Shown one piece after another: positions 50,985 to 58,089 of a stretch of DNA of 64,000 nucleotides. The stretch comes from Halobacillus ihumii (GTDB taxonomy: Bacteria > Bacillota > Bacilli > Bacillales > Halobacillaceae): contig NZ_CACVAO010000001.1 in the NCBI RefSeq assembly GCF_902726645.1, forward strand, positions 868,001 through 932,000, given 5' to 3'. The position numbers were made by a program, and so were the translations under genes. Each line of letters begins with the position of its first letter. The first letter of the stretch is position 1. The notes beneath the pieces are model-generated. The model did not search any database. It was not told where the DNA came from and worked only from the letters and a program-made list of their open reading frames with translations.

Positions 50985-51881
50985 CTACGTTAGGATATTT
51001 AATACAATGGGAATCGTAATGATACTCAAAATCGTAGTAATGAGTGTGATACTAGATACTAGGTCTGGCTTTGAATCAAACTGAACGGCATACATTGTCG
51101 TGGTTGCGGCAGATGGCATCGCTGCTGAAATAATTAAGACATTAGCCATTAAATTACTCATTGGCAACAGTACTGTTAATCCCCAGGCGATAAGAGGTGA
51201 TCCCACCAATCGCAGGGTGGCAGCATAAGAAATTCTGCCCCACTCTAGATGTTTCACGGTAATATTGGCAAGCTGCATTCCTAAAAGAATCATTACCGTC
51301 GGGATGGTAGCGCCCCCTACTAGAGAAACACTCGACATCAAATTCTCCGGAATTGAGACAGAGGAAAATTTCATAATCATAGCTGCGATCACGGCATAAG
51401 TCGGGGGCATTTTTAATACTGTTGAAATAGCCATTCGTACCCCCGCAGAGCCTTTTGCTGCATAATATACGCCAAAGAAATTCATGACAATCTGCTGCAG
51501 TACCATGAAGGACACGGAATACACAAATCCCGCTTCCCCAAAAGCAAATAAAACGATCGGCGCCCCATAATTACCTGCATTCATAAATGCTGTAGAGAGG
51601 ATCATGCCACTTTCCACCGAAGAATCAAGTTTCATAACTTTAGCGGTAATTTTATTAATCAATAGAATAAGAAAAAGTAGTAGAATCGAAAAGATCAGCA
51701 TCATTAAATACTCACTATTAAATTCAGCCTGATAGAACGTTTCAAAGACAAGGCACGGAAGCATTATGTACAGCGTCACCGTAGAAAGTGATTTAATTTC
51801 AAGGCGCAGGAACTTCTGCAAAACGAACCCGGCTATAAAGACAATGATAACAGGAAGAACGACTTGGAAGAATATCGTCAT
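50985..51881 (-). CDS. AEC family (auxin efflux carrier-type) transporter
   Basis: A 298-residue polytopic protein with about ten TM helices in two halves. It shows AEC features LYIMLPCLVFETFYQAEF, TAFMNAGNYGAPIVLFAFGE with the conserved Asn-x-Gly-x2-Gly, and VSLVGGATIPTVMILLGMQL in the second half. Bacterial members move malate, malonate or similar anions; the substrate here is unknown. The ATG follows TTGGAGG. Confidence 0.85.
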   Translation of the reverse strand: MTIFFQVVLPVIIVFIAGFVLQKFLRLEIKSLSTVTLYIMLPCLVFETFYQAEFNSEYLMMLIFSILLLFLILLINKITAKVMKLDSSVESGMILSTAFMNAGNYGAPIVLFAFGEAGFVYSVSFMVLQQIVMNFFGVYYAAKGSAGVRMAISTVLKMPPTYAVIAAMIMKFSSVSIPENLMSSVSLVGGATIPTVMILLGMQLANITVKHLEWGRISYAATLRLVGSPLIAWGLTVLLPMSNLMANVLIISAAMPSAATTTMYAVQFDSKPDLVSSITLITTILSIITIPIVLNILT

Positions 51882-51945
51882 AGAGCTAAGCCTCCAATAA
51901 TAATTTTAACTCTATAAGTTTATCAAAATTGAAGTCATCATACAT

Positions 51946-51996
51946 AATATGCCACCTCAGGTCATCCAGAAACTGGATGACCTGAGGTGGCATATT
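51946..51996. repeat. Long palindrome family, copy 4 (upstream of RAYT)
   Basis: A 24-bp perfect stem with an AAA loop (arms 51946-51969 and 51973-51996), 88 bp before the transposase ATG, in a divergent intergenic region. The outer AATATG/CATATT extension is copy-specific. Confidence 0.95.
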
Positions 51997-52083
51997 TACC
52001 CTTTTTCTAATTATGCAGGATTTTCAGGATAAAAGTCGAATAGTAACTAAGTGTTTATGTACTAATTTAGAGAGGATGTTGTT

Positions 52084-52647
52084 ATGGCTAACCCGAAACG
52101 AATATGGTTTCCTCATGCCAGCTATCACATTACGGCGCGCGGAAATCGAAAAGCAGATATTTTCTATGATTATCACGATCGCTATTATTATCTTGAACTT
52201 CTTGCCCAGAACAAACAAAGCTACCCCTTCCACCTCCATGCCTATTGCCTCATGACTAACCACGTACATTTGCTCATCGAAACGATCGACCACCCTCCCG
52301 GTATCTTCATGAAAGAACTTCATTCCAATTATGCCATGTATTTTAATAAGAAATATGACTATGCGGGCCACCTTTTTCAAGGACCATACAAGGCGGATCT
52401 CCAGGATGATGTGAATGCAATGCTGCAAGTCAGCCGCTATATTCATTTAAACCCCTGCCGCGCCAACCTTACCCACTCTCCTGAAGACTATCGATGGAGC
52501 AGTTACCCACACTACATGTCAACAAATTCACCCAACACACTTGTGACAACCTCAAAACTACTTTCTTACTTTAAGAATCCAGCAGAGTACGACTGGTTTG
52601 TTAAATTACCAATAAAAACCACCTCAGGTCATCCAGAAATTGGATGA
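52084..52647 (+). CDS. REP-associated tyrosine transposase (RAYT, Y1/HUH family)
   Basis: A 187-residue single-domain HUH transposase. It opens with PKRIWFPHASYHITARGNRK, typical of TnpA-REP. The HUH pair is in CLMTNHVHLLIETIDHPPG, and the nucleophilic tyrosine is in VSRYIHLNPCRANL. EDYRWSSYPHYM follows, as in other RAYTs. These enzymes cut single-stranded REP hairpins and are thought to spread REP/BIME palindromes. It is flanked by palindrome copies 4 and 5. Its last codons and the TGA stop lie inside copy 5, so the C-terminus is encoded by the repeat arm. The ATG follows GAGAGG. A full-length, intact reading frame suggests function. Confidence 0.9.
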   Translation: MANPKRIWFPHASYHITARGNRKADIFYDYHDRYYYLELLAQNKQSYPFHLHAYCLMTNHVHLLIETIDHPPGIFMKELHSNYAMYFNKKYDYAGHLFQGPYKADLQDDVNAMLQVSRYIHLNPCRANLTHSPEDYRWSSYPHYMSTNSPNTLVTTSKLLSYFKNPAEYDWFVKLPIKTTSGHPEIG

Positions 52648-52658
52648 CCTGAGGTGGT
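52618..52658. repeat. Long palindrome family, copy 5 (overlaps RAYT 3' end)
   Basis: An 18-bp perfect stem with a GAAAT loop (arms 52618-52635 and 52641-52658). The RAYT stop TGA is at 52645-52647 within the right arm. Confidence 0.95.
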
Positions 52659-52677
52659 AAATATATCCTACCAGCGG

Positions 52678-54330
52678 CTACTCTTTTAGCCAAACTTCTC
52701 CGTTTTTGTATTGTACTTGTTCTGGATAGCGTAAGTCTGTGACTTCATCTTGAGTTTCCTGTGTCGGCGGTTTAGTAGACAGTGAGACGAAAATATTCGT
52801 AATGATGGCTGCAGCAGCTCCAAATACTCCAGCGCCGGTGTCAATAATCCCTAAAATCGTAAATCCTCCGTACTTAGCAGCGAAGATATAACCTAGCGTA
52901 ACGGTTAAACCAACGATCATTCCAGCAACTACCCCCGGGCCATTCGCACGTTTCCACCATACACCAAGGAATAAAGCGGGGAAAAAGGATCCTGAAGCTA
53001 AGGCAAATGCCCAGGCCACAATTTGTGTGATCGCTCCTGGTGGGTTTAACGCAAGTAAACCTGCACAAACAGTCGCAAGGATAATCGACCACCTTCCTAC
53101 TGCGAGGCGTTTCTTTTCACTGGCATTAGGATTAATGGACCTGAAATAGATATCGTGGGACAACGCAGCTGATATCGAAATCATTAGTCCGCCAGCGGTC
53201 GATAATGCTGCAGCCATGGCACCTGCAGCCATTAATCCTACAACAAATACACCTAAGTTTGCAATTTCAGGTGTGGCCATAACCACAATGTCATTGCTGA
53301 TCATGATCTCTGTCCATTGTAAAATTCCATCACCATTGTTATCAGCTAACGATAATTCCCCCGTATTGATCCAGGGCTGGGTCCAGGCTGGCAGATTGCT
53401 CAATGAGGAACCCGCCACTTCAGTCATTAGGATGAATCGGGAAAAGGCAGCATAGGCTGGTGCAGATAAATAAAGAAGACCGATAAAGAGAAGCGCCCAG
53501 GCCCCGCTCCAACGTGCAGCTTTCATAGTAGCAACGGTGTAAAACCGGACAATAACATGAGGCAGCCCTGCAGTGCCGGCCATTAAAGTAAACATTAACG
53601 CTAGAAACTGCCATTTTGTTGCCCCTGTAAAAGGAACAATATATTCAGTAATCCCAAGTTTTTGATCAAGGATCTGCAGTTCCTCGATAATTTGACCGTA
53701 AGATAACCAGGGTGCCGGGTTCTGAGTCAATTGCAATGACATGAAAATTACCGGGATTAAATAGGCAACGATCAGGACGAGATATTGGGCTACTTGTGTC
53801 CAGGTAATCCCTTTCATACCACCCATCGCAGAATAAAAAGCAATCAGTACTACCCCAATTAAAGTACCTGTAGTTGTGTTCACTTCGAGCAAGCGTCCAA
53901 TAACAACCCCTGATCCAGATAACTGGCCGACAGAATACGTAAAACTGATAATAATCGTAGCGATCGCAGCAATGATTCGTGCTGTATTACTACGATAACG
54001 ATCCCCGATAAACTCCGGGACCGTGTAACGGCCGTATTTCCGAAGTTGAGGGGCCAACAAGAAGGTTAAGAGCAAGTAACCGCCTGTCCAGCCCATTATA
54101 TAGGCAAGTCCATCATAACCGAGAGCCATTACGGTACCGGCCATTCCAATAAAAGAGGCCGCACTCATCCAATCTGCGCCTATAGCCATCCCGTTAAATA
54201 CAGGTGGAACGCCGCGGCCAGCAACATAGAAGTCCGACGTGGCGCGTGCTTTGTTAAAAACCGCAATACCGATATATAAAGAAAAGGTCGCGATTATGAG
54301 GATGAGAGATACAATAAACTGTCCATCCAC
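52678..54330 (-). CDS. Sodium:solute symporter (acetate-type, SSS family)
   Basis: A 550-residue protein with about thirteen TM helices. It has the SSS motifs GMAIGADWMSAASFIGMAGT, YTVPEFIGDRYRSNTARIIA, AFYSAMGGMKGITWTQVAQY and GLPHVIVRFYTVATMKAARW. It follows a DUF4212 small subunit, the arrangement of the VC_2705-type symporters related to ActP acetate permease. A long loop (WINTGELSLADNNGDGILQW) contains an EF-hand-like DNNGDGILQWTE stretch, a possible calcium site. The GTG start has GGAGGGG upstream. It is expected to be CcpA-repressed through the cre site at 54.88 kb. Confidence 0.88.
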   Translation of the reverse strand: MDGQFIVSLILIIATFSLYIGIAVFNKARATSDFYVAGRGVPPVFNGMAIGADWMSAASFIGMAGTVMALGYDGLAYIMGWTGGYLLLTFLLAPQLRKYGRYTVPEFIGDRYRSNTARIIAAIATIIISFTYSVGQLSGSGVVIGRLLEVNTTTGTLIGVVLIAFYSAMGGMKGITWTQVAQYLVLIVAYLIPVIFMSLQLTQNPAPWLSYGQIIEELQILDQKLGITEYIVPFTGATKWQFLALMFTLMAGTAGLPHVIVRFYTVATMKAARWSGAWALLFIGLLYLSAPAYAAFSRFILMTEVAGSSLSNLPAWTQPWINTGELSLADNNGDGILQWTEIMISNDIVVMATPEIANLGVFVVGLMAAGAMAAALSTAGGLMISISAALSHDIYFRSINPNASEKKRLAVGRWSIILATVCAGLLALNPPGAITQIVAWAFALASGSFFPALFLGVWWKRANGPGVVAGMIVGLTVTLGYIFAAKYGGFTILGIIDTGAGVFGAAAAIITNIFVSLSTKPPTQETQDEVTDLRYPEQVQYKNGEVWLKE

Positions 54331-54345
54331 AATATTTCCCCTCCA

Positions 54346-54642
54346 TTAATGATCTTTTGTGTGATTGTTGGTATCAACAAACTCAGGATCAAAGCCAAAT
54401 TTTTTATCGATCTTGTCGCTCATAACCGCATTAACAAAAAGCAAAATGATGAAAGTTAAGACCGCTCCCTGCGATCCCATATAATAATGGAATGGAATAC
54501 CTAGAACAGTAATGGATGAAAGGTCTCGTGCAAAAAATACAATAATATAAGATGCTAAAAAACCGATCGATAAATAAATACAAATCATAGTGGTTCGATA
54601 TTTAAAATAAGCCTCTGCTTTAGCTGGATCCATTTTTTTCAT
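54346..54642 (-). CDS. DUF4212 symporter small subunit
   Basis: A 98-residue protein with two TM helices (TTMICIYLSIGFLASYIIVF and FIILLFVNAVM region), the HYYMGSQGAVLTF core and a C-terminal NAVMSDKIDKKFG. This matches DUF4212, which always precedes a large SSS symporter of this group. It starts at the ATG 54642 behind AGGAGGTGGG. The 15-nt gap to the symporter indicates joint expression. Confidence 0.85.
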   Translation of the reverse strand: MKKMDPAKAEAYFKYRTTMICIYLSIGFLASYIIVFFARDLSSITVLGIPFHYYMGSQGAVLTFIILLFVNAVMSDKIDKKFGFDPEFVDTNNHTKDH

Positions 54643-54675
54643 CTCTCCCACCTCCTTTCAACCGAATAAAGAATT

Positions 54676-54861
54676 TCAGCTACGTAAATTAAAAATAAAG
54701 CGAACGGTATCCCAGAAGGGCATAGGAACCATGATTATTTTCACTAAAGCAAAGCTAAACAAGCCAAGTAATGGAACGAGCATAAAGATTAATTTCTTTC
54801 TTCTCAATGCAAATATGACGGAAATAACTGTAATAAGTGAAAGAATGATGACTGGCATCAT
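54676..54861 (-). CDS. Small membrane protein (61 aa), first gene of symporter operon
   Basis: A 61-residue hydrophobic protein with two TM helices (MPVIILSLITVISVIFAL and FMLVPLLGLFSFALVKIIM) and a short basic loop (RRKK) between. The ATG-ATG start follows GGGGAGGG. It precedes the DUF4212-symporter pair by 33 nt in the same direction. No family is recognised; it may be an accessory subunit. Confidence 0.6.
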   Translation of the reverse strand: MMPVIILSLITVISVIFALRRKKLIFMLVPLLGLFSFALVKIIMVPMPFWDTVRFIFNLRS

Positions 54862-54881
54862 GGCTAGTCCCTCCCCAAAAT

Positions 54882-54895
54882 TGTAAACGTTATCA
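54882..54895. promoter_or_regulatory. CcpA cre site before the symporter operon
   Basis: TGTAAACGTTATCA fits the cre consensus TGWAARCGYTWNCW at every position and lies 20 nt upstream of the first start codon, where CcpA would block initiation or elongation. Confidence 0.75.
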
Positions 54896-54910
54896 TTTTA
54901 CGCAAAAGAA

Positions 54911-54932
54911 AAAGAGGTTATGATTCCTCTTT
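54911..54932 (-). terminator. Hairpin downstream of murQ region
   Basis: An AAAGAGG/CCTCTTT stem (54911-54917 with 54926-54932) is followed on the minus strand by TTCTTTT. It may terminate read-through from murQ before the symporter promoter. Confidence 0.55.
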
Positions 54933-55029
54933 CCCATTTTTTCTAATTATTTAAATTTACAGAATATTATGTTTGTTATTATTAGACATATATCGATAAA
55001 AGTCAACCATGAAAAATGTCCCACACCGT

Positions 55030-55088
55030 CCAAAAAGCCCCACCTCAGTTCATCCAAAATATGGATGAACTGAGGTGGGGCTTTTTGG
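55030..55088. repeat. Long palindrome family, copy 6 (compensated variant)
   Basis: A 27-bp perfect stem with an AAATA loop (arms 55030-55056 and 55062-55088). The core reads CAGTTCATCC / GGATGAACTG where all other copies have CAGGTCATCC / GGATGACCTG. The base change is matched on the other arm, so pairing is kept. Confidence 0.95.
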
Positions 55089-55096
55089 AAATCTGT

Positions 55097-55996
55097 TTAG
55101 TTAGATTCGGCTTGGATGGCTTTCCCTATGTGACCGTTATGTTTAGCTAAAGAAGCATGTACCTGCTCTCCTTTAAGAGAAGTCAATAGTGCCAAAATAG
55201 CTGGTTTAACTGCTCCATATTCGTGAAGCACCTGCTCTGCCTTCTTTTCAGAAACACCTGTTGCCTCCATAATGATATGCTTCGAGCGAATCTGCAACTT
55301 TTGATTCGTAGGCTGCAAATCAACCATCAAATTACTGTACACTTTTCCTTGCTTAATCATCGTACCTGTCGACAGCATATTTAAAATTAGCTTTTGAGCT
55401 GTTCCAGCCTTTAACCGGGTCGAACCCGTAAGGACCTCTGGACCTACATCCGCAACCAACGTAAGGTCTGCTTCCTCTGCCATATCTGATCCCAGTGAAC
55501 ACACAACAGCCAGCACAAGAGCTCCATGGTTTTTGGCCTCTTTCATTGCTCCAATCGTATAAGGGGTCCGACCACTTGCCGCAATCCCGACGATCACATC
55601 CTGCTGATTCACATTCTTAGCGTTTATGTCCAATCTACCTTGTTCCACATCATCCTCGGCTCCTTCAAAAGCACTTGTAATGGCTGCCGGTCCACCAGCA
55701 ATAAGGGCCTGAACATGCTCAGGGTCTGCACTGAATGTGGGAGGACATTCCGAGGCATCAAGAACACCGAGCCGCCCGCTGGTACCAGCCCCAACATAGA
55801 TCAAACGCCCCCCTAACGACATCCGTTCAGTAATTTTGTCAATGGCGGTGGCAAGCTGAGGAAGAATCTTGCCAATTGCTTGCGGTACAGCATAATCTTC
55901 CTTGTTCATCAATTGCACGATTTCAAAACTGCTTGCTTGATCAATCGTCAACGTACTTGAGTTTCTTTGCTCTGTAGAAATTTCCTTTATATTCAT
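55097..55996 (-). CDS. murQ: N-acetylmuramic acid 6-phosphate etherase
   Basis: A 299-residue SIS-domain enzyme cleaving the lactyl ether of MurNAc-6-P to give GlcNAc-6-P. The substrate loop GRLIYVGAGTSGRLGVLDAS and ECPPTFSADPEHVQALIAGG are the family signatures. VGIAASGRTPYTIGAMKEAK follows, then EVLTGSTRLKAGTAQKLILN. A C-terminal UBA-like helical segment closes the protein. The ATG has GAGAGGAT upstream. It lies 14 nt after the kinase gene and together they recycle peptidoglycan sugars. Confidence 0.97.
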   Translation of the reverse strand: MNIKEISTEQRNSSTLTIDQASSFEIVQLMNKEDYAVPQAIGKILPQLATAIDKITERMSLGGRLIYVGAGTSGRLGVLDASECPPTFSADPEHVQALIAGGPAAITSAFEGAEDDVEQGRLDINAKNVNQQDVIVGIAASGRTPYTIGAMKEAKNHGALVLAVVCSLGSDMAEEADLTLVADVGPEVLTGSTRLKAGTAQKLILNMLSTGTMIKQGKVYSNLMVDLQPTNQKLQIRSKHIIMEATGVSEKKAEQVLHEYGAVKPAILALLTSLKGEQVHASLAKHNGHIGKAIQAESN

Positions 55997-56010
55997 AGAA
56001 AAATCCTCTC

Positions 56011-56919
56011 TTATTCAAAAATGCTATGTGAACTATTCGAGCTACAGCTTTTCTTTTTTTCAGCAAGCGAACAAACTCCCATATAAGCAGGCCGTTTAAG
56101 ATGTCTCACCTCACGAAAAGGGCAGGTGATTTTCTTAGAAAAAGCAGAAAAAAACCGTTCACTGCCTAGCAACACATTCCCTGCCACCACGAGTACGGCT
56201 CCTTCATCAAGCTCCATCCTGCCGTAGAGCTGTTCGACCTGTCTGGCAAGTTCACTAGCACCTTCCTGAAGCAGCTGACAAGCCTCCCGATCTCCTTTTA
56301 TCGCTAATTGATTAATAAATTTAGCAAGAGCAGCCACACTTGTTTTATCCTGGGAATAAAACCAACTTTTCACTTCATTTACCTCGTAAGCCTCCATATA
56401 GGACATCACTTTTTCGCAAAAAGGAGTATGATCCAGGCCCATTTCAAGGGCGTATAGTACTCGTTTAACAGCAGACCTGCCAAGAGTGTATCCCCCTCCT
56501 TCATCTCCTAATAAATGGCCCCATCCCCCTCTGATAAACAGCTTTTGGTTTTTTTTGCCTGCATGGATCGTGCCTGTTCCTGCAATCGTAAGAATCCCCT
56601 CTTGATTAGGCAAACCTGCTTCATAGGCGAGTTCCACATCACTAATAACATCTAATTTCGGATTATTCCGCCACGACTTCGGCAGCGTGATAGTGTGTTT
56701 CATCGTCTGATAGCCAGCCATACCGATGACGATATGTTGAATAGGCTGCTCGGATGCTTTCTTGCATGCATCCATCACAGTTTCAATATGCTCAAAAGCC
56801 TTTTGTTCATTTATCAATGGATTCCCATAACCTGACTCAAAGGTAAAAAGCACTTCTTCTTCATTATTGATCAGCGCGCCTTTCGTTGCTGTGCCACCTG
56901 CATCTATCCCAATAATCAT
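56011..56919 (-). CDS. BadF/BcrA-type amino-sugar kinase (MurK-like)
   Basis: A 302-residue ASKHA kinase: IIGIDAGGTATKGALI (phosphate 1), VISDVELAYEAGLPN, ILTIAGTGTIHAG (phosphate 2), GGWGHLLGDEGGGYTLGRSA and AVLVVAGNVLLGSE. The frame is open 33 codons further, but the ATG at 56919 preceded by AAAGGAACA begins exactly at the IIGIDAGG strand. By operon context with MurQ and MurR it should phosphorylate MurNAc and/or GlcNAc, as clostridial MurK does, replacing the PTS uptake route used by many Bacillus. GlcNAc kinase activity alone is an alternative. Confidence 0.85.
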   Translation of the reverse strand: MIIGIDAGGTATKGALINNEEEVLFTFESGYGNPLINEQKAFEHIETVMDACKKASEQPIQHIVIGMAGYQTMKHTITLPKSWRNNPKLDVISDVELAYEAGLPNQEGILTIAGTGTIHAGKKNQKLFIRGGWGHLLGDEGGGYTLGRSAVKRVLYALEMGLDHTPFCEKVMSYMEAYEVNEVKSWFYSQDKTSVAALAKFINQLAIKGDREACQLLQEGASELARQVEQLYGRMELDEGAVLVVAGNVLLGSERFFSAFSKKITCPFREVRHLKRPAYMGVCSLAEKKKSCSSNSSHSIFE

Positions 56920-57074
56920 GGATGTGTTCCTTTGCAAAGTTGAAGTCGTTTTTGTTTTATTAAAGTTATTTGTCCTCTTTTTTTCATGAAAAACGCCTCC
57001 TACAGTATATAGTTTCAAACAATACTATTTTTTATTGAAATTTAATTTCATTATAGCATATACTTATTCTATGA

Positions 57075-57088
57075 TGTAAACGTTTTTA
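57075..57088. promoter_or_regulatory. Near-consensus cre site in murK/murR intergenic region
   Basis: TGTAAACGTTTTTA fits the cre consensus except for one position, between the divergent kinase and MurR-like genes. Confidence 0.5.
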
Positions 57089-57170
57089 TTTGCTAATATG
57101 TTTATAGATCTTCAGAATGATTAGCTACAGAAACGCATCCTTGGAATAGATTGTATGAGGAGGAATAACC

Positions 57171-58022
57171 ATGGCCTACATATCCGGTGGACTCGCCATG
57201 TTGAGAAGTGTGGTAAGCAGCCTCCCCACTTCTGAACAAAAAATCGCCAACTACATTTTATCTACACCAGAAACCGTCGTAACAATGACCGTAAAACAAT
57301 TAGCGGAACAAAGTAAGACAAGCTCTGCTGCGGTTATACGTTTATGTAAATCACTTGAATTAAAAGGATTTCAAGAACTAAAAATGAGAATTGCCGGGGA
57401 TGTGCAGAAGCCATCCACCTCGGAATACAGGGATATAAACGAAGGGGAGTCTGTGCACCACATCATCGGTCAAATGACGCAGAATGGGATTGAAATTATA
57501 AAGCAAACAGAGGAAATGCTGCGACTTGAGGATGTTGAGGAAGCGGTGACCACCATTCATGAAGCGGGATCGATTCACCTGTTTGGAATTGGGGCGTCGG
57601 GTCTTGTGGCAGCAGATGGCCAGCAGAAATTCCTGCGTGCCGGTCGATATGCTTTTTGTTTACAGGATCCACACATGGCTTATACCACACTATCCAATGC
57701 GAAAGAAAAGGACGTAGCGATCGCCGTTTCTTTTTCAGGTGAGACGAATGAAGTGATTCAATTCTTACGGTTGGCCAAAAAAAATGGCATGAAAACAATC
57801 AGCATTACCAAATATGGCTCTTCAACAATATCCCAACTTGCTGATATCCCTCTCTACACATCCGCAACCCAAGAGGCGATGATCCGCAGTGCCGCAACAA
57901 GTTCCAGGCTCGCCCAGCTTCACGTAGTGGACATCTTATTTATGAGTTATGTGTCCAATTATTATGAAGAAGTCGTTGAATATCTGGACCGCTCCCGAGC
58001 AGCCATCGACGAACAAAAATAA
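57171..58022 (+). CDS. murR: MurR/RpiR family regulator
   Basis: A 283-residue regulator with an N-terminal HTH_6 domain (ANYILSTPETVVTMTVKQLA, then EQSKTSSAAVIRLCKSLELK) and a C-terminal SIS domain (SIHLFGIGASGLVAADGQQK, AIAVSFSGETNEVIQFLRLA, ATSSRLAQLHVVDILFMSY). RpiR/MurR proteins sense sugar phosphates such as MurNAc-6-P. It is divergent from the kinase-murQ operon, the usual place for its regulator. The ATG has GAGGAGGAAT. The symbol is by context. Confidence 0.88.
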   Translation: MAYISGGLAMLRSVVSSLPTSEQKIANYILSTPETVVTMTVKQLAEQSKTSSAAVIRLCKSLELKGFQELKMRIAGDVQKPSTSEYRDINEGESVHHIIGQMTQNGIEIIKQTEEMLRLEDVEEAVTTIHEAGSIHLFGIGASGLVAADGQQKFLRAGRYAFCLQDPHMAYTTLSNAKEKDVAIAVSFSGETNEVIQFLRLAKKNGMKTISITKYGSSTISQLADIPLYTSATQEAMIRSAATSSRLAQLHVVDILFMSYVSNYYEEVVEYLDRSRAAIDEQK

Positions 58023-58035
58023 TGTGGAAAAAAAC

Positions 58036-58076
58036 ACCACCTCAGGTCATCCAGTTTCTGGATGACCTGAGGTGGT
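58036..58076. repeat. Long palindrome family, copy 7
   Basis: A 19-bp perfect stem with a TTT loop (arms 58036-58054 and 58058-58076) between the convergent 3' ends of murR and the nuclease gene. Confidence 0.95.
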
Positions 58077-58089
58077 TAATTTAGGTAAT

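Noticed and set aside
52024..52446. 140-codon frame antisense to the RAYT gene
   Set aside because: It lies opposite clear HUH transposase motifs; hydrophobic runs such as IIIAIVIIIE arise from complementing the Asp/Tyr-rich coding strand.
53216..53614. Frames on both strands within the symporter gene
   Set aside because: They are shadows of a clear SSS symporter; there is no independent evidence.
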